From Shewanella sp. CG12_big_fil_rev_8_21_14_0_65_47_15 (GTDB lineage: Bacteria > Pseudomonadota > Gammaproteobacteria > Enterobacterales > Shewanellaceae): a stretch of 34,631 bases of DNA. The DNA is taken from contig NZ_PFGL01000044.1 in the NCBI RefSeq assembly GCF_002783505.1, positions 1-34,631 of the forward strand. Reading direction: 5' to 3'. Below the pieces are notes generated by a model. It had not been told where the DNA came from. It searched no databases and saw only the letters and a list, made by a program, of their open reading frames with translations. Positions 1-12,707 of the stretch are shown piece after piece; positions within the stretch are counted from its first letter, which is position 1, and every line of letters begins with the position of its first letter. Both the position numbers and the translations under genes were made by a program.

Positions 1-2
1 CT

Positions 3-389
3 ACGACGGGTTCTGCGACCGCCATTACCCATATTTTCCCTGAACTTAAGGGCAAGCTAAACGGCCATGCGGTGCGCGTACCGCTTGCGAATGCCTCATT
101 AACCGATTGTGTATTCGAGGTGAGCCGTAAAACCACCGAGGCCGAGGTCAATCGCCTGTTAAAAGCAGCCGCAGATGGACCATTAAAAGGCATTTTAGGT
201 TATGAGGAACGGCCATTAGTGTCGGTGGATTATAAAACCGATCCCCGTTCGAGCATTATCGATGCACTATCGACCATGATTATCAATGGCACTCAGGTCA
301 AACTCTACGCTTGGTATGATAACGAGTGGGGCTATGCTAACCGTGCGGCAGAACTGGCTCGCATGGTCGGTCTGATGGATAAGGCATAA
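3..389 (+). CDS. ArsJ-associated glyceraldehyde-3-phosphate dehydrogenase, C-terminal part (5' end outside window)
   Basis: The reading frame is open from the first bases, so the gene starts upstream; 128 C-terminal residues are visible. They carry the GAPDH stretch [19 protein letters not shown] near the window edge and [16 protein letters not shown] near the end, both typical of the GAPDH catalytic domain. The catalytic cysteine motif should lie just outside the window. The stop is 5 bp before arsJ, so the two are almost surely cotranscribed. This pairing is known from arsenic resistance loci, where a dedicated GAPDH uses arsenate in place of phosphate to make 1-arseno-3-phosphoglycerate for export by ArsJ. 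The arsenic role is inferred from the partner; by sequence alone this could be a housekeeping GAPDH. An ars regulator would have to lie upstream. Confidence 0.9.
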   Translation, partial: TTGSATAITHIFPELKGKLNGHAVRVPLANASLTDCVFEVSRKTTEAEVNRLLKAAADGPLKGILGYEERPLVSVDYKTDPRSSIIDALSTMIINGTQVKLYAWYDNEWGYANRAAELARMVGLMDKA

Positions 390-394
390 GCTTT

Positions 395-1639
395 ATGGCT
401 AAGCTGACTGGGTTCTTGTCCAACATATCACCCGAAATTCGCCAGTACTTAGTGATCACTGGTAACTATTGGGCCTTCACGCTCACCGACGGCGCACTGC
501 GGATGTTAGTGGTGCTCCATTTTCATGGCCTAGGTTATAGCCCGTTGCAAATTGCCATGCTATTCCTCTTCTATGAAATCTTTGGGGTGATCACTAACTT
601 AGTCGGTGGCTGGCTCGGGGCGCGTCTAGGTTTAAATAAGACCATGAATATCGGTCTGTTTATGCAGATTTTCGCCCTGAGCATGCTGCTAGTTCCCTCT
701 GCCATGCTCACGGTTGCTTGGGTGATGGCGGCGCAGGCCCTGTCGGGTATCGCTAAAGATCTCAATAAAATGAGCGCCAAGAGCAGTATCAAACTCTTGG
801 TGCCTAAGGATGCCCAGGGTGAGTTGTATAAGTGGATTGCCATGCTCACCGGATCCAAAAATGCCTTAAAGGGGGCGGGGTTCTTCTTGGGCGGTGCCTT
901 GCTGACGGTGTTTGGATTCCAGCGGGCTGTGTTAGGCATGGCGATGGGTCTATTGCTGGTGTGGATTTTTAGTCTGTTAAGTTTGCGGCGCGACTTAGGT
1001 AAGGCCAAAAACAAACCAAAGTTCACCGAGATTTTTTCTAAGAGTCCGGCAGTAAACACACTTTCCGCCGCGCGCATGTTCTTGTTTGGCGCGCGGGATG
1101 TGTGGTTTGTGGTGGCCTTACCCGTTTATCTGGCCTCAAGCTTTGGTTGGGACCATTGGTATGTCGGCGGCTTTCTCGCACTCTGGGTGATAGGTTACGG
1201 CATAGTGCAAGCTTTGGCGCCCCGATTGACTGGGGCAAAGCAGATGGGCAAAAGTCAGGCTAGGGTCCCTGATGGGCGTAGTGCCCTAGCTTGGGCGGCG
1301 ATATTGAGCATAGTGCCAGCCGGTCTTGCACTGGCAATAAGTTATGACTTCCATGCCGCGAGTATATTGGTTTGGGGATTAATGCTGTTTGGGGCCTTAT
1401 TTGCCATCAACTCTTCATTACACAGCTATCTGATTGTCAGTTATGCCGATGCAGACGGTGTGTCCTTAGATGTGGGCTTTTACTATATGGCTAATGCGAT
1501 GGGACGCTTGATAGGCACGGTATTATCAGGCTGGGTGTATCAAGCGTATGGCATGGCGGCGTGTCTGTGGATCTCGGCGGCATTTATTGGGTTAGCGGCA
1601 CTTATCTCAATTAAGCTTCCAAGACATAGAGCGGTATAA
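395..1639 (+). CDS. arsJ: ArsJ, organoarsenical efflux transporter (MFS)
   Basis: This 414-residue polytopic inner-membrane protein has about 11-12 hydrophobic segments. Its N-terminus (IRQYLVITGNYWAFTLTDG, then LRMLVVLHFHGLGYSPLQIA and FEIFGVITNLVGGWLG-like text) matches what I recognise as ArsJ. The family exports 1-arseno-3-phosphoglycerate, an unstable product that breaks down to arsenate outside the cell, and so gives arsenate resistance together with its GAPDH. The ATG lies 5 bp after the GAPDH stop, indicating translational coupling. Length is normal and the frame is intact. No clear terminator follows; the next 160 bp hold only a weak 5-bp hairpin. Assignment comes from sequence resemblance plus the diagnostic neighbour. 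Confidence 0.92.
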   Translation: MAKLTGFLSNISPEIRQYLVITGNYWAFTLTDGALRMLVVLHFHGLGYSPLQIAMLFLFYEIFGVITNLVGGWLGARLGLNKTMNIGLFMQIFALSMLLVPSAMLTVAWVMAAQALSGIAKDLNKMSAKSSIKLLVPKDAQGELYKWIAMLTGSKNALKGAGFFLGGALLTVFGFQRAVLGMAMGLLLVWIFSLLSLRRDLGKAKNKPKFTEIFSKSPAVNTLSAARMFLFGARDVWFVVALPVYLASSFGWDHWYVGGFLALWVIGYGIVQALAPRLTGAKQMGKSQARVPDGRSALAWAAILSIVPAGLALAISYDFHAASILVWGLMLFGALFAINSSLHSYLIVSYADADGVSLDVGFYYMANAMGRLIGTVLSGWVYQAYGMAACLWISAAFIGLAALISIKLPRHRAV

Positions 1640-1817
1640 GGTCACGACTAGGTTTAGATCTATTGACTTGTGTCGCTCAAGCTTGTGCTCGGTATGCTTA
1701 GTACTGCGATTCGAGCAATTGTTCGCTGTGGCTGTTTTTGTTGTTGGCGTGAAATGTTTCTCTTTTGTGGCGGGTCTTGTTCATTAGATGAATGATTAAC
1801 CATTGGGAGTGCAGATT

Positions 1818-2066
1818 ATGTGTAGTACACCAAAGACCAATTCGGCGGCTATGTCCCCAAAGATCCCTTTTCGCAGTTTTATGGCGAGCATGACACTTGA
1901 GCAACGGCATACATTTGCCGAGGTGGCGAATCGCGCCGATGAGCGTCGTAACATTCGTGAGCAACGTCTTGGGCTAAATCGCGATGTTAAAAACAATATC
2001 AAAAAAGATATTTCATTATGGAAGAGGCTGACTCGCTTCTTAAACCGCTATTTTGTGTCAGGTTAA
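1818..2066 (+). CDS. Hypothetical small basic protein (82 aa)
   Basis: I do not recognise this protein. It is 82 residues, rich in Arg, Lys and Asn, and has no signal peptide or membrane segment. Its middle (TLEQRHTFAEVANRADERRN) looks helical and charged, and the C-terminal half (NNIKKDISLWKRLTRFLNRYF) looks like an amphipathic basic helix. I chose ATG 1818 because GGGAG at 1805-1809 sits 8 bp upstream; an in-frame TTG at 1803 would add five residues but overlap that site. It stands alone between arsJ and a non-coding region, with no operon partner. It may be a genus-specific protein; a chance ORF is not excluded. Confidence 0.5.
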   Translation: MCSTPKTNSAAMSPKIPFRSFMASMTLEQRHTFAEVANRADERRNIREQRLGLNRDVKNNIKKDISLWKRLTRFLNRYFVSG

Positions 2067-2071
2067 CTCTT

Positions 2072-2100
2072 TTGATTTTGATCAAATAACTCTCTATAAT
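2072..2100 (+). promoter_or_regulatory. Sigma-70 promoter overlapped by a perfect FNR/EtrA box
   Basis: TTGATTTTGATCAA at 2072-2085 is a perfect match to the FNR consensus TTGAT-N4-ATCAA. Its first six bases TTGATT also serve as a -35 box, 17 bp before a consensus TATAAT at 2095-2100. Transcription would start near 2107. With the box on the -35, FNR/EtrA would be expected to repress; if a different, weaker -10 is used it could activate. Site and promoter are seen directly; the direction of control is inferred. Confidence 0.6.
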
Positions 2101-2106
2101 TCGGCC

Positions 2107-2329
2107 TGTTTTATGCAGTGGCGCAGTTTTAGGCTGTAGCAGTGTTTTAAAAAGGCCTAAGTATCGCTATTTCATAAAGCACAACTATTTTTAATCCAGT
2201 TAAATTTAAGTTAACTCACATGAGCGAGGTTATTTTTCGGTGATGAGCATTAAGCCGCATTAGTTTACTCCTTCCTTCTTGGATCGCTATGATCTGTCCT
2301 TAGTCGCTACCGACTCGGTAGTTGTTTTG
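2107..2329 (+). ncRNA. Candidate small RNA (about 220 nt), FNR-linked
   Basis: A strong promoter ends at 2100. A hairpin CTACCG-ACT-CGGTAG at 2307-2321, followed by TTGTTTT, could end the transcript. Between them there is no ORF with a ribosome site, but there is a possible long-range stem TTAGGC/GCCTAA. A separate promoter-like TTGACA lies downstream for sulP, so this need not be sulP leader. I do not match it to a known RNA family. The hairpin stem is short, so read-through into sulP is quite possible. Confidence 0.3.
2307..2329 (+). terminator. Short rho-independent-like hairpin
   Basis: A 6-bp perfect stem CTACCG/CGGTAG with a 3-nt loop is followed at once by TTGTTTT. The stem is short and the T-run is broken, so termination would probably be partial. 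It would separate the 2107 transcript from sulP. Confidence 0.35.
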
Positions 2330-2402
2330 CTGTACCCATAATCCCAATTGTATTTTGTCACCTTGAGGTATAAGTACCTTATTGGCTGTGCACTGACATT
2401 TT

Positions 2403-2438
2403 TGTCAAGCGTTGACATAGACCATTGGAATCTATGAT
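2403..2438 (+). promoter_or_regulatory. Palindromic operator and probable sulP promoter
   Basis: TGTCAAGCGTTGACA at 2403-2417 is a perfect 6-3-6 inverted repeat. Its right arm TTGACA is also a perfect -35 box, with TATGAT at 2433-2438 after a short 15-bp spacer. A start near 2445 would give a very short leader to sulP. A dimeric regulator binding the palindrome would cover the -35 and repress. The regulator is unknown. Confidence 0.4.
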
Positions 2439-2462
2439 CAAATTTTAAACAGAGTGAGTGAA

Positions 2463-3953
2463 ATGATACAAACCATGAAAAAAGAGTGGTTCTCCAATAT
2501 ACGTGGAGATCTGTTAGCCGGTATTGTAGTGGCACTGGCGTTAATCCCTGAGGCGATTGCCTTTTCAATTATTGCAGGTGTCGATCCTAAGGTCGGCCTG
2601 TATGCTTCATTCTGTATCGCTGTGGTCATCGCGTTTACGGGGGGGCGTCCCGGCATGATCTCTGCTGCAACCGGCGCTATGGCGCTGTTGATGGTGACGT
2701 TAGTGAAGGAACATGGCCTCGAGTATCTACTCGCGGCGACCCTATTAACCGGTGTACTGCAAATTGCTGCGGGTTACTTAAAACTCGGTAGCTTGATGCG
2801 TTTCGTCTCCCGCTCCGTGGTGACTGGCTTTGTGAATGCGCTGGCCATCCTCATCTTTATGGCCCAGTTACCTGAACTGACCAATGTGACTTGGCATGTG
2901 TATGCGATGACTGCAGCTGGCCTATGTATCATTTACCTGTTCCCACTCATCCCTGTGATTGGTAAATCTTTACCTTCGCCTTTGGTCTGTATAGTAGGTT
3001 TAACGCTGTTTGCGGTTTATATGGGGTTAGATATCCGCACTGTCGGCGACATGGGACAACTGCCTGATACTTTGCCTATTTTCCTCTGGCCTGAAGTGCC
3101 ATTAACCTTTGAAACGCTGATGATCATCTTCCCTTACTCGGCCGGCCTTGCCGTGGTGGGTTTGTTGGAATCTATGATGACAGCCACCATAGTCGATGAT
3201 TTAACCGATACCCAAAGCGATAAAAACCGCGAATGTAAGGGCCAAGGCATTGCCAATATTGGTGCGGGTTTAATGGGCGGTATGGCGGGTTGTGCCATGA
3301 TTGGCCAGTCGATCATCAACGTTAAATCGGGTGGTCGCGGACGGTTATCGACTTTTTCTGCAGGGGTATTTCTACTCATATTGATTGTATTCCTCGGCGA
3401 GTGGTTAAAACTCATCCCTATGGCGGCACTGGTTGCTGTGATGATCATGGTATCTATCGGTACTTTCTCTTGGGATTCCATTCGTAATCTTAAGCATCAC
3501 CCAATGTCAACTAACCTTGTGATGGTCGCCACAGTTGTGGTGGTGGTCGCTACCCATAACTTAGCCATGGGGGTATTTGTGGGGGTACTACTCGCGTCCC
3601 TGTTCTTTGCTAATAAAGTGGGCCGTTTTATGGTGGTTAAGAGTGCAACGACTTCTAGCGACACTGGTCGCCATTATCAGGTTATTGGGCAAGTCTTTTT
3701 TGCTTCGGCAGATAAGTTCAGTAATTCATTCGATTTTAGGGAAGTGGTTGATAAGGTCACTATCGATCTATCTCAAGCGCATTTTTGGGATATTACCGCG
3801 GTATCAGCGCTGGATAAGGTGGTGATTAAATTCCGTCGCGAGGGGACTGAAGTTGAATTGATAGGCCTTAACGAAGCCAGTGCCACCATAGTCGATAAAT
3901 TTGGGGTGCATGATAAGCCAGAAGAAGTCGAAAAAATGATGTCTGGTCACTAA
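2463..3953 (+). CDS. SulP family inorganic anion transporter with STAS domain
   Basis: This 496-residue inner-membrane protein has the SulP opening ([20 protein letters not shown], then [13 protein letters not shown]), about 10-14 hydrophobic segments up to residue ~390, and a C-terminal cytosolic STAS domain (~400-490) containing [20 protein letters not shown]. SulP proteins carry sulfate, bicarbonate or dicarboxylates; the substrate cannot be read from sequence. I chose ATG 2463, 4 bp after AGAGTGAG; GTG 2454 and ATG 2475 are alternatives. The next gene, a tandem universal stress protein, follows after 33 bp and is probably cotranscribed. That SulP-Usp pairing suggests stress- or energy-linked transport, an inference only. 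Confidence 0.88.
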   Translation: MIQTMKKEWFSNIRGDLLAGIVVALALIPEAIAFSIIAGVDPKVGLYASFCIAVVIAFTGGRPGMISAATGAMALLMVTLVKEHGLEYLLAATLLTGVLQIAAGYLKLGSLMRFVSRSVVTGFVNALAILIFMAQLPELTNVTWHVYAMTAAGLCIIYLFPLIPVIGKSLPSPLVCIVGLTLFAVYMGLDIRTVGDMGQLPDTLPIFLWPEVPLTFETLMIIFPYSAGLAVVGLLESMMTATIVDDLTDTQSDKNRECKGQGIANIGAGLMGGMAGCAMIGQSIINVKSGGRGRLSTFSAGVFLLILIVFLGEWLKLIPMAALVAVMIMVSIGTFSWDSIRNLKHHPMSTNLVMVATVVVVVATHNLAMGVFVGVLLASLFFANKVGRFMVVKSATTSSDTGRHYQVIGQVFFASADKFSNSFDFREVVDKVTIDLSQAHFWDITAVSALDKVVIKFRREGTEVELIGLNEASATIVDKFGVHDKPEEVEKMMSGH

Positions 3954-3986
3954 TCCTCTAGCAACACAGTAATAAGGAAAATAACG

Positions 3987-4841
3987 ATGACAAATGTGAT
4001 TGCCTGTATTGACGGTTCAAAAGCAACCCTCGCGGTATGTGATGCTAGTAGCTGGGCTGCAACTCAACTTGATGCGCCAGTGACATTATTGCATGTGTTG
4101 GATAAGTCTGCTTATCCAACAGAGTCAAATCTATCGGGAAATATTGGCCTAGGTACGCGAGAACACTTGCTTAATGAGATGGTAGAACTTGAGGCTCGTC
4201 GAAGTAAATTGGCGCTTGAGCAGGGCAAATATCTGTTGCAAGATGCGCGAACTCGTCTTATTGAGTCCGCACCAGCAGTTGAGATTGAAACCTTGCAGCG
4301 CCATGGCGACTTGGTTGAAACCTTGTTAGAGCAAGAGTGTAAAGCCAGATTGGTGGTGATGGGGCGTCAAGGTGAACAACATCAAGATCAAGCACAGGCG
4401 ATTGGCAGCCACCTTGAAAGTGTCATTCGCACACTCAAACAACCTATCTTAGTGGTGATGGCAGAGTTTCAAGCACCAAAGCGATTTATGATTGCCTATG
4501 ATGGCAGTCCAACGGCGAAAAAGGCGCTAAATCGCGTAGCCAGTAGTCCGCTACTAAGAGGACTGGAGTGTCATGTAGTCATGGTGTCAGACAATCAAGC
4601 TCAGGCTACGGCTGAATTAGGATTAGTTGAAGATGTTCTTCACGAAGCAAACTTCAATGTCATTACCGCTGTTTGCCAAGGGGAAGTACAAGCGGCCCTT
4701 GCAAGTTATCAAGCTGAACATCAAATTGATCTTATGGTGATGGGTGCCTATGGGCACTCGCGGATAAGGGAATTTTTTGTGGGTAGCAATACCACAAGGA
4801 TGATCAGTAAAAGTCATATTCCATTGTTATTGTTACGCTAA
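3987..4841 (+). CDS. Tandem-domain universal stress protein (UspA family)
   Basis: The 284-residue cytosolic protein has two Usp domains, roughly 1-150 and 155-284. The second ends with an intact ATP-binding signature G-2x-G-9x-G(S) (GAYGHSRIREFFVGS, ~252-266). The first has a slightly altered version, GRQGEQHQDQAQAIGS, with 10 residues in the spacer, so it may bind nucleotide poorly or differently. Tandem Usp proteins of this size are common in Shewanella-like genomes. AAGGAA precedes the ATG. It follows sulP closely and could modulate the transporter or simply share its regulation. It faces converging transcription, with two hairpins after its stop. Confidence 0.88.
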   Translation: MTNVIACIDGSKATLAVCDASSWAATQLDAPVTLLHVLDKSAYPTESNLSGNIGLGTREHLLNEMVELEARRSKLALEQGKYLLQDARTRLIESAPAVEIETLQRHGDLVETLLEQECKARLVVMGRQGEQHQDQAQAIGSHLESVIRTLKQPILVVMAEFQAPKRFMIAYDGSPTAKKALNRVASSPLLRGLECHVVMVSDNQAQATAELGLVEDVLHEANFNVITAVCQGEVQAALASYQAEHQIDLMVMGAYGHSRIREFFVGSNTTRMISKSHIPLLLLR

Positions 4842-4857
4842 CTTGGATGGATAATGT

Positions 4858-4887
4858 ATCAGTGAGTGTTGATGGATACTCACTGAT
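4858..4887 (+). terminator. Perfect 10-bp stem-loop after the usp gene
   Basis: ATCAGTGAGT (4858-4867) pairs perfectly with ACTCACTGAT (4878-4887) around a 10-nt loop, 16 bp after the usp stop. No T-run follows, so it may protect the 3' end or work with the next hairpin rather than terminate alone. Confidence 0.4.
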
Positions 4888-4922
4888 GCAAAACAATCTG
4901 GATGGAGTCAGATGTACACAAT

Positions 4923-4944
4923 AAAAAGGTATTAGCGCCTTTTT
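4923..4944. terminator. Bidirectional rho-independent terminator
   Basis: AAAAAGG (4923-4929) pairs with CCTTTTT (4938-4944) around an 8-nt loop, giving T-runs in both directions. It lies between the plus-strand usp gene and the minus-strand DUF2897 gene and would serve both. Confidence 0.6.
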
Positions 4945-4991
4945 GCATAACATGGACAGACTTGGCTGAGTGATAAATACCTAGGTATACA

Positions 4992-5237
4992 TCACTCTTT
5001 ATGCTGAGTTTTGTTGTCACTAGGGGGCTGTGCCGTCGAGGAGGGGACTTGATTGGCCTCATCATCAGCCTTGTCCGGAGCACTAGTCTGAGTCTTTCCG
5101 GTCTTAAGCTGCTTGTTTTTGTCGTGTTGACCAAATTGCGGCAGCTTAAATTTTGCACTGTATTTCAATGCAGCAAGATTGCTGGCGATGACACCTAAGA
5201 TCAAAATAATGATGATCCACACCTCTAAGGTTGACAT
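4992..5237 (-). CDS. DUF2897 family membrane-anchored small protein
   Basis: This 81-residue protein has one N-terminal membrane helix (VWIIIILILGVIASNLAAL, ~6-24). A hydrophilic, disordered C-terminal half follows, rich in Lys, Gln, Thr, Ser and Pro and probably cytosolic. The helix and the following LKYSAKFKLPQFG resemble what I recall of DUF2897. No biochemical role is known to me. A good AGGAG lies upstream of the ATG. It sits 30 bp after kdsB on the same strand and is probably cotranscribed, but a role in lipopolysaccharide synthesis is not implied by its sequence. Confidence 0.75.
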   Translation of the reverse strand: MSTLEVWIIIILILGVIASNLAALKYSAKFKLPQFGQHDKNKQLKTGKTQTSAPDKADDEANQVPSSTAQPPSDNKTQHKE

Positions 5238-5267
5238 ATACAGCTCCTGTATTGAAAAACGTAAAGA

Positions 5268-6005
5268 TTAATCAACCGCCAAACGTTGTTCACATTTGCG
5301 GATATCTTCTGGTGTGTCAACTTCAATAGAGTCGAAGGCACTGATGGCGATTTTGATCCTGTGGCCATACTCTAGTGCCCGTAGTTGCTCCAGCTTTTCC
5401 AGATCTTCGAGTCGGCCTAAGGGCAGGGCTGCAAAGGTCTGCACGAATCTGCGGGTGTAAGCATAGACCCCTAAATGTTTGTAAACCGGGTAGTCTTGGG
5501 TATCTCGGCCAAAGGGAATGCGGGCGCGGGAGAAATACAGCGCGTAATTGTTGTTATCGAACACCATCTTCACATGCATAGGATCATCTAGCTCGGCCTT
5601 GTTGACGATTTCAAAGCCTAAGGTCGCCATTTCAAACTCACCTGGGTGACGCTCGAATAGACTGATCACTTGCTCTATGGACGTCGGATCGATAAGGGGT
5701 TGATCGCCCTGTAGGTTGATCACTAAGTCATCATCCTTAAGCCCTAGCTGAGTGATGGCATCATTGATACGATCCGTGCCCGATGCGGCATCTGGACTGG
5801 TCATCACGACTTTGCCGCCAAAACCTTCAACGGCACTCTTAATGCGCTCATCATCGGTAGCAACATAAATATTCGTCAGGCCTTTGGCTAGAGAGGCGCG
5901 CTCATACACATGTTGGATCATCGGCTTGCCGTTAATCGGGGCTAGGGGTTTGCCCGGGAAGCGGCTTGAACCGTAACGTGCCGGGATTAACAGAGTCACA
6001 TTCAT
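5268..6005 (-). CDS. kdsB: KdsB-type cytidylyltransferase, probably acting on Kdo8N
   Basis: The 245-residue cytosolic enzyme activates a 3-deoxy-octulosonate sugar as its CMP derivative for the lipopolysaccharide inner core. It has the N-terminal nucleotide-binding motif ([18 protein letters not shown]), the metal-binding LQGDQP (Asp ~101) and the late IEVDTPED motif of KdsB, at normal family length. Beside kdnA and kdnB, its expected substrate is 8-amino-3,8-dideoxy-manno-octulosonate rather than plain Kdo, as established for Shewanella. AGGA lies upstream of the ATG. A terminator separates it from kdnB, so it probably has its own promoter and shares a transcript with the DUF2897 gene. Confidence 0.93.
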   Translation of the reverse strand: MNVTLLIPARYGSSRFPGKPLAPINGKPMIQHVYERASLAKGLTNIYVATDDERIKSAVEGFGGKVVMTSPDAASGTDRINDAITQLGLKDDDLVINLQGDQPLIDPTSIEQVISLFERHPGEFEMATLGFEIVNKAELDDPMHVKMVFDNNNYALYFSRARIPFGRDTQDYPVYKHLGVYAYTRRFVQTFAALPLGRLEDLEKLEQLRALEYGHRIKIAISAFDSIEVDTPEDIRKCEQRLAVD

Positions 6006-6045
6006 CGCATTTTCCTATTTTTCAATTTTGGTCAGTATAAAGAAA

Positions 6046-6067
6046 AAGGGCTCGCAAACGAGCCCTT
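6046..6067 (-). terminator. Rho-independent terminator of kdnA-kdnB
   Basis: A perfect 9-bp stem AAGGGCTCG/CGAGCCCTT with a 4-nt loop is followed, reading leftward, by TTTCTTT. It starts 18 bp after the kdnB stop and would uncouple kdsB from the upstream pair. Confidence 0.85.
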
Positions 6068-6084
6068 GTCATATGCTTGAGAGC

Positions 6085-8406
<2,322 letters not shown>

Positions 8407-8478
8407 TTAACTGGCGGATTATAACTGGGCTCATTATCCCTTGCGATGTTTTATTGATGAAAATTAATGGGGAAAAAG

Positions 8479-8505
8479 AAAAACCTACAGCCAGTGTAGG
8501 TTTTT
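8479..8505. terminator. Bidirectional terminator between can and kdnA
   Basis: AAAAACCTACA (8479-8489) pairs perfectly over 11 bp with TGTAGGTTTTT (8495-8505) around a 5-nt loop, giving a T-run on both strands. It lies about 50 bp after the carbonic anhydrase stop and would insulate kdnA. Confidence 0.85.
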
Positions 8506-8553
8506 ACGGGAAGGAATAGGGGCTTTGGTCGAATAATCAGCGGCCAAGTGGGA

Positions 8554-9171
8554 TCAACGCTTATTTTCTAACCCTTGGCTGCGATCGACGGTCACATCTA
8601 AATCCGTTAACAAACCATTATCTATACCGTAGATCCAACCATGGACGGCAACTTCTTGACCGCGATCCCACGCCTCTTGCACTATGGTAGAACTGGTTAC
8701 ATTGGCGACCTGCTCAATCACGTTTAACTCGCACAGGCGATCGAAGCGTTTTGCCTCGTCCATCTGCAGTAATTCGTCCTGGTAGATCCGGTAGATATCC
8801 CGCAAATGCCCTAACCAGTTATCGATAAGCCCAAGGCGTTGTTGGCCCATGGCGGCGCGCACACCACCACAACCATAATGGCCGACGACCATGATATGTT
8901 TGACTTTGAGCACATCGACGGCGTATTGCAGCACAGATAAGCAGTTGAGATCGGTGTGGATCACCATGTTGGCAATATTGCGATGAACGAAGACTTCGCC
9001 GGGCATGAGATCGATAATTTGGTTGGAGGGGACGCGGCTATCGGAACAACCAATCCACAGGTATTCGGGGTTTTGCTGCTTTGCCAATTGTTCAAAAAAA
9101 TCAGGATTCTCTTGGCGTATACGCCCGGCCCAGCGGCGGTTGTTGTCGAATAAAGGTTTGAGTAATTTCAT
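8554..9171 (-). CDS. can: Beta-class carbonic anhydrase
   Basis: This cytosolic zinc enzyme interconverts CO2 and bicarbonate. The 205-residue protein aligns by eye with E. coli Can and keeps the zinc and catalytic residues at the same numbers: Cys42 and Asp44 in IGCSDSRV, His98 and Cys101 in GHYGCGG, plus Arg46. The residues that in related enzymes form the non-catalytic bicarbonate site cannot be judged securely. It is monocistronic, with AGG upstream of the ATG and a strong terminator after the stop. It lies 3.7 kb from sulP on the opposite strand, so no operon link to that transporter is visible. Confidence 0.94.
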   Translation of the reverse strand: MKLLKPLFDNNRRWAGRIRQENPDFFEQLAKQQNPEYLWIGCSDSRVPSNQIIDLMPGEVFVHRNIANMVIHTDLNCLSVLQYAVDVLKVKHIMVVGHYGCGGVRAAMGQQRLGLIDNWLGHLRDIYRIYQDELLQMDEAKRFDRLCELNVIEQVANVTSSTIVQEAWDRGQEVAVHGWIYGIDNGLLTDLDVTVDRSQGLENKR

Positions 9172-9338
9172 TTTAACCTATTGTTTTGTTAGCTTATTTA
9201 AAGCTATTGATGATACAGGTTACACACGTTAAGTAAGAGTATACCAGCAAATTTCCTCCTGCTGGTCTATCCAATGTGCAGCCGGTAACGCCTACCCAAT
9301 TGGCTCTTTTAGGTTAAGTCAAACGGGTGATTGATTTT

Positions 9339-10169
9339 CTATAGGACCCTTGCCAGAAATTGGCTTAAATGTTGGTTGATAACATCGGCTTGTTCTAGGG
9401 TTGAGATATGGCCCGCATGGGGAATATGCACTAGCTCACTGCCATCAATAGCATCGTGCATTAAGTAACTTTCCAGTACGCTACGGGCCTTATCTTCAAC
9501 GCCGACCATAATCAAACAGGGGAGAGTGAATTGTTCGGCAAAATCCATCGTATCGCGACGATGAAAAATCATCCGTCCAAGCTTAACAATGGTGGGGATT
9601 TTCTCTGCTGGGATAGTGGCAAGAGTGTGTTCAAAGTCCGCAACCAGTTCGGGCGTATTATTCGCGGCATTGTTTGCGAAGAACAAAGGCGAAATCGCAC
9701 CGATAAGCGGTGTTGGGATGGCCTTGGCGGCGGTTATCATATCCAGCATGCCATCATATTTGGCGCGGGTAACCTCGGGTTCGAAACCGATAAAGCTGTC
9801 GAGCATGACCAGTGCTTGCACGCGGCTTGGCGCCTTAAGCACCAGTTCTGCCCCCCACATGGCGCCGACCGAGAGTCCAACAAGGCTAAAATGCGCAATT
9901 TGCAGGCTATCCATTAAGGCCATCATATGATCGGCAATATCGAGCAGACTATGGCAATTCTCGGGTAAACCTCCCGATTGGCCATGTCCCCACAGTTCCG
10001 GCACTATGCAGCGGTACTGGCGGCTCAACCGCGCAATCTGTGGTGCCCACATGGCGCTATCCCATAAATAACTGTGTCCAAACAACAGTGCTGGGCCTGT
10101 GCCAATATCGAGGTAACTTAAGCTGCTACCTGCTATGTCTAATTGATGACGATGTGAAGAAAAATCCAT
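9339..10169 (-). CDS. Alpha/beta hydrolase
   Basis: The 276-residue soluble protein has the alpha/beta-hydrolase layout. The oxyanion region is LLFGHSYLWDS, the nucleophile elbow is GLSVGAMWG (Ser ~100), an acid is probably in VGVEDKARS, and the catalytic His lies near the end in HIPHAGHISTLE. Substrate is unknown; esterase or carboxyl-ester hydrolases of the 3-oxoadipate-lactonase/BioH-like type look similar. It is the last gene of a leftward run after yffB, dapE and the M15 peptidase, 42 bp behind the latter, so cotranscription is likely but functional linkage is not shown. Confidence 0.8.
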   Translation of the reverse strand: MDFSSHRHQLDIAGSSLSYLDIGTGPALLFGHSYLWDSAMWAPQIARLSRQYRCIVPELWGHGQSGGLPENCHSLLDIADHMMALMDSLQIAHFSLVGLSVGAMWGAELVLKAPSRVQALVMLDSFIGFEPEVTRAKYDGMLDMITAAKAIPTPLIGAISPLFFANNAANNTPELVADFEHTLATIPAEKIPTIVKLGRMIFHRRDTMDFAEQFTLPCLIMVGVEDKARSVLESYLMHDAIDGSELVHIPHAGHISTLEQADVINQHLSQFLARVL

Positions 10170-10211
10170 AAAACCTACTTAAATCAAAGAGTATCTTTAG
10201 ATAACCTAATG

Positions 10212-12420
<2,209 letters not shown>

Positions 12421-12707
12421 AATGATGCTCCAGTGTTTATGGGCGCTTGGCATACAAGCATTGATTTTGCTCGCATTGTGGCATTGTGGGCCTGATGTCA
12501 CAAGTAGGATCTCGTCCGGCCTTAGTGGGAAAAAGTATAACAGTGGGAAAAGGCATAAAGAATGGGCCGCTTGCAGAGCTTAGCAGTGTAAAGGGTGGCA
12601 TTTTTTACATCTCACCCATCACTCAATTAGCACAATCGATATTTATCACTTACCTTGGGCGAGATTTTGACTAGACTCAAAGTGTAGGGCTAATTAAGGG
12701 GAACACT

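Larger units (their letters stand above)
2067..2462. other. 396-bp intergenic region with FNR box, promoter, hairpins and palindrome
   Basis: No convincing coding sequence is present; the minus-strand open frame here runs into sulP and looks like chance. The region holds, in order: a perfect FNR box fused to a good sigma-70 promoter (2072-2100); a 6-bp inverted repeat TTAGGC/GCCTAA (2129-2134 and 2155-2160); a terminator-like hairpin (2307-2329); and a palindrome overlapping a TTGACA box (2403-2417) just before sulP. It could be a long sulP leader or a separate small RNA gene followed by a sulP promoter. Confidence 0.6.

Noticed and set aside
571..1077. 168-residue minus-strand open frame inside arsJ
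   Set aside because: It is antisense to a well-recognised membrane protein gene, shows no family pattern and lacks a ribosome site.
1663..1698. TTGACT with TATGCT as a promoter for the 82-residue ORF
   Set aside because: Spacing is about 24 bp, too long for sigma-70.
2287..2568. 93-residue minus-strand frame overlapping the sulP start
   Set aside because: It has no plausible ribosome site or domain and overlaps the promoter region and sulP; it looks like chance.
9243..9266. ACCAGCA/TGCTGGT hairpin upstream of can
   Set aside because: It has only 7 bp, a 10-nt loop and no T-run on either strand; too weak to call a terminator.
12667..12696. TTGACT and TAATTA as a promoter for the CBS gene
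   Set aside because: The implied start would fall within the ribosome site, leaving no usable leader.
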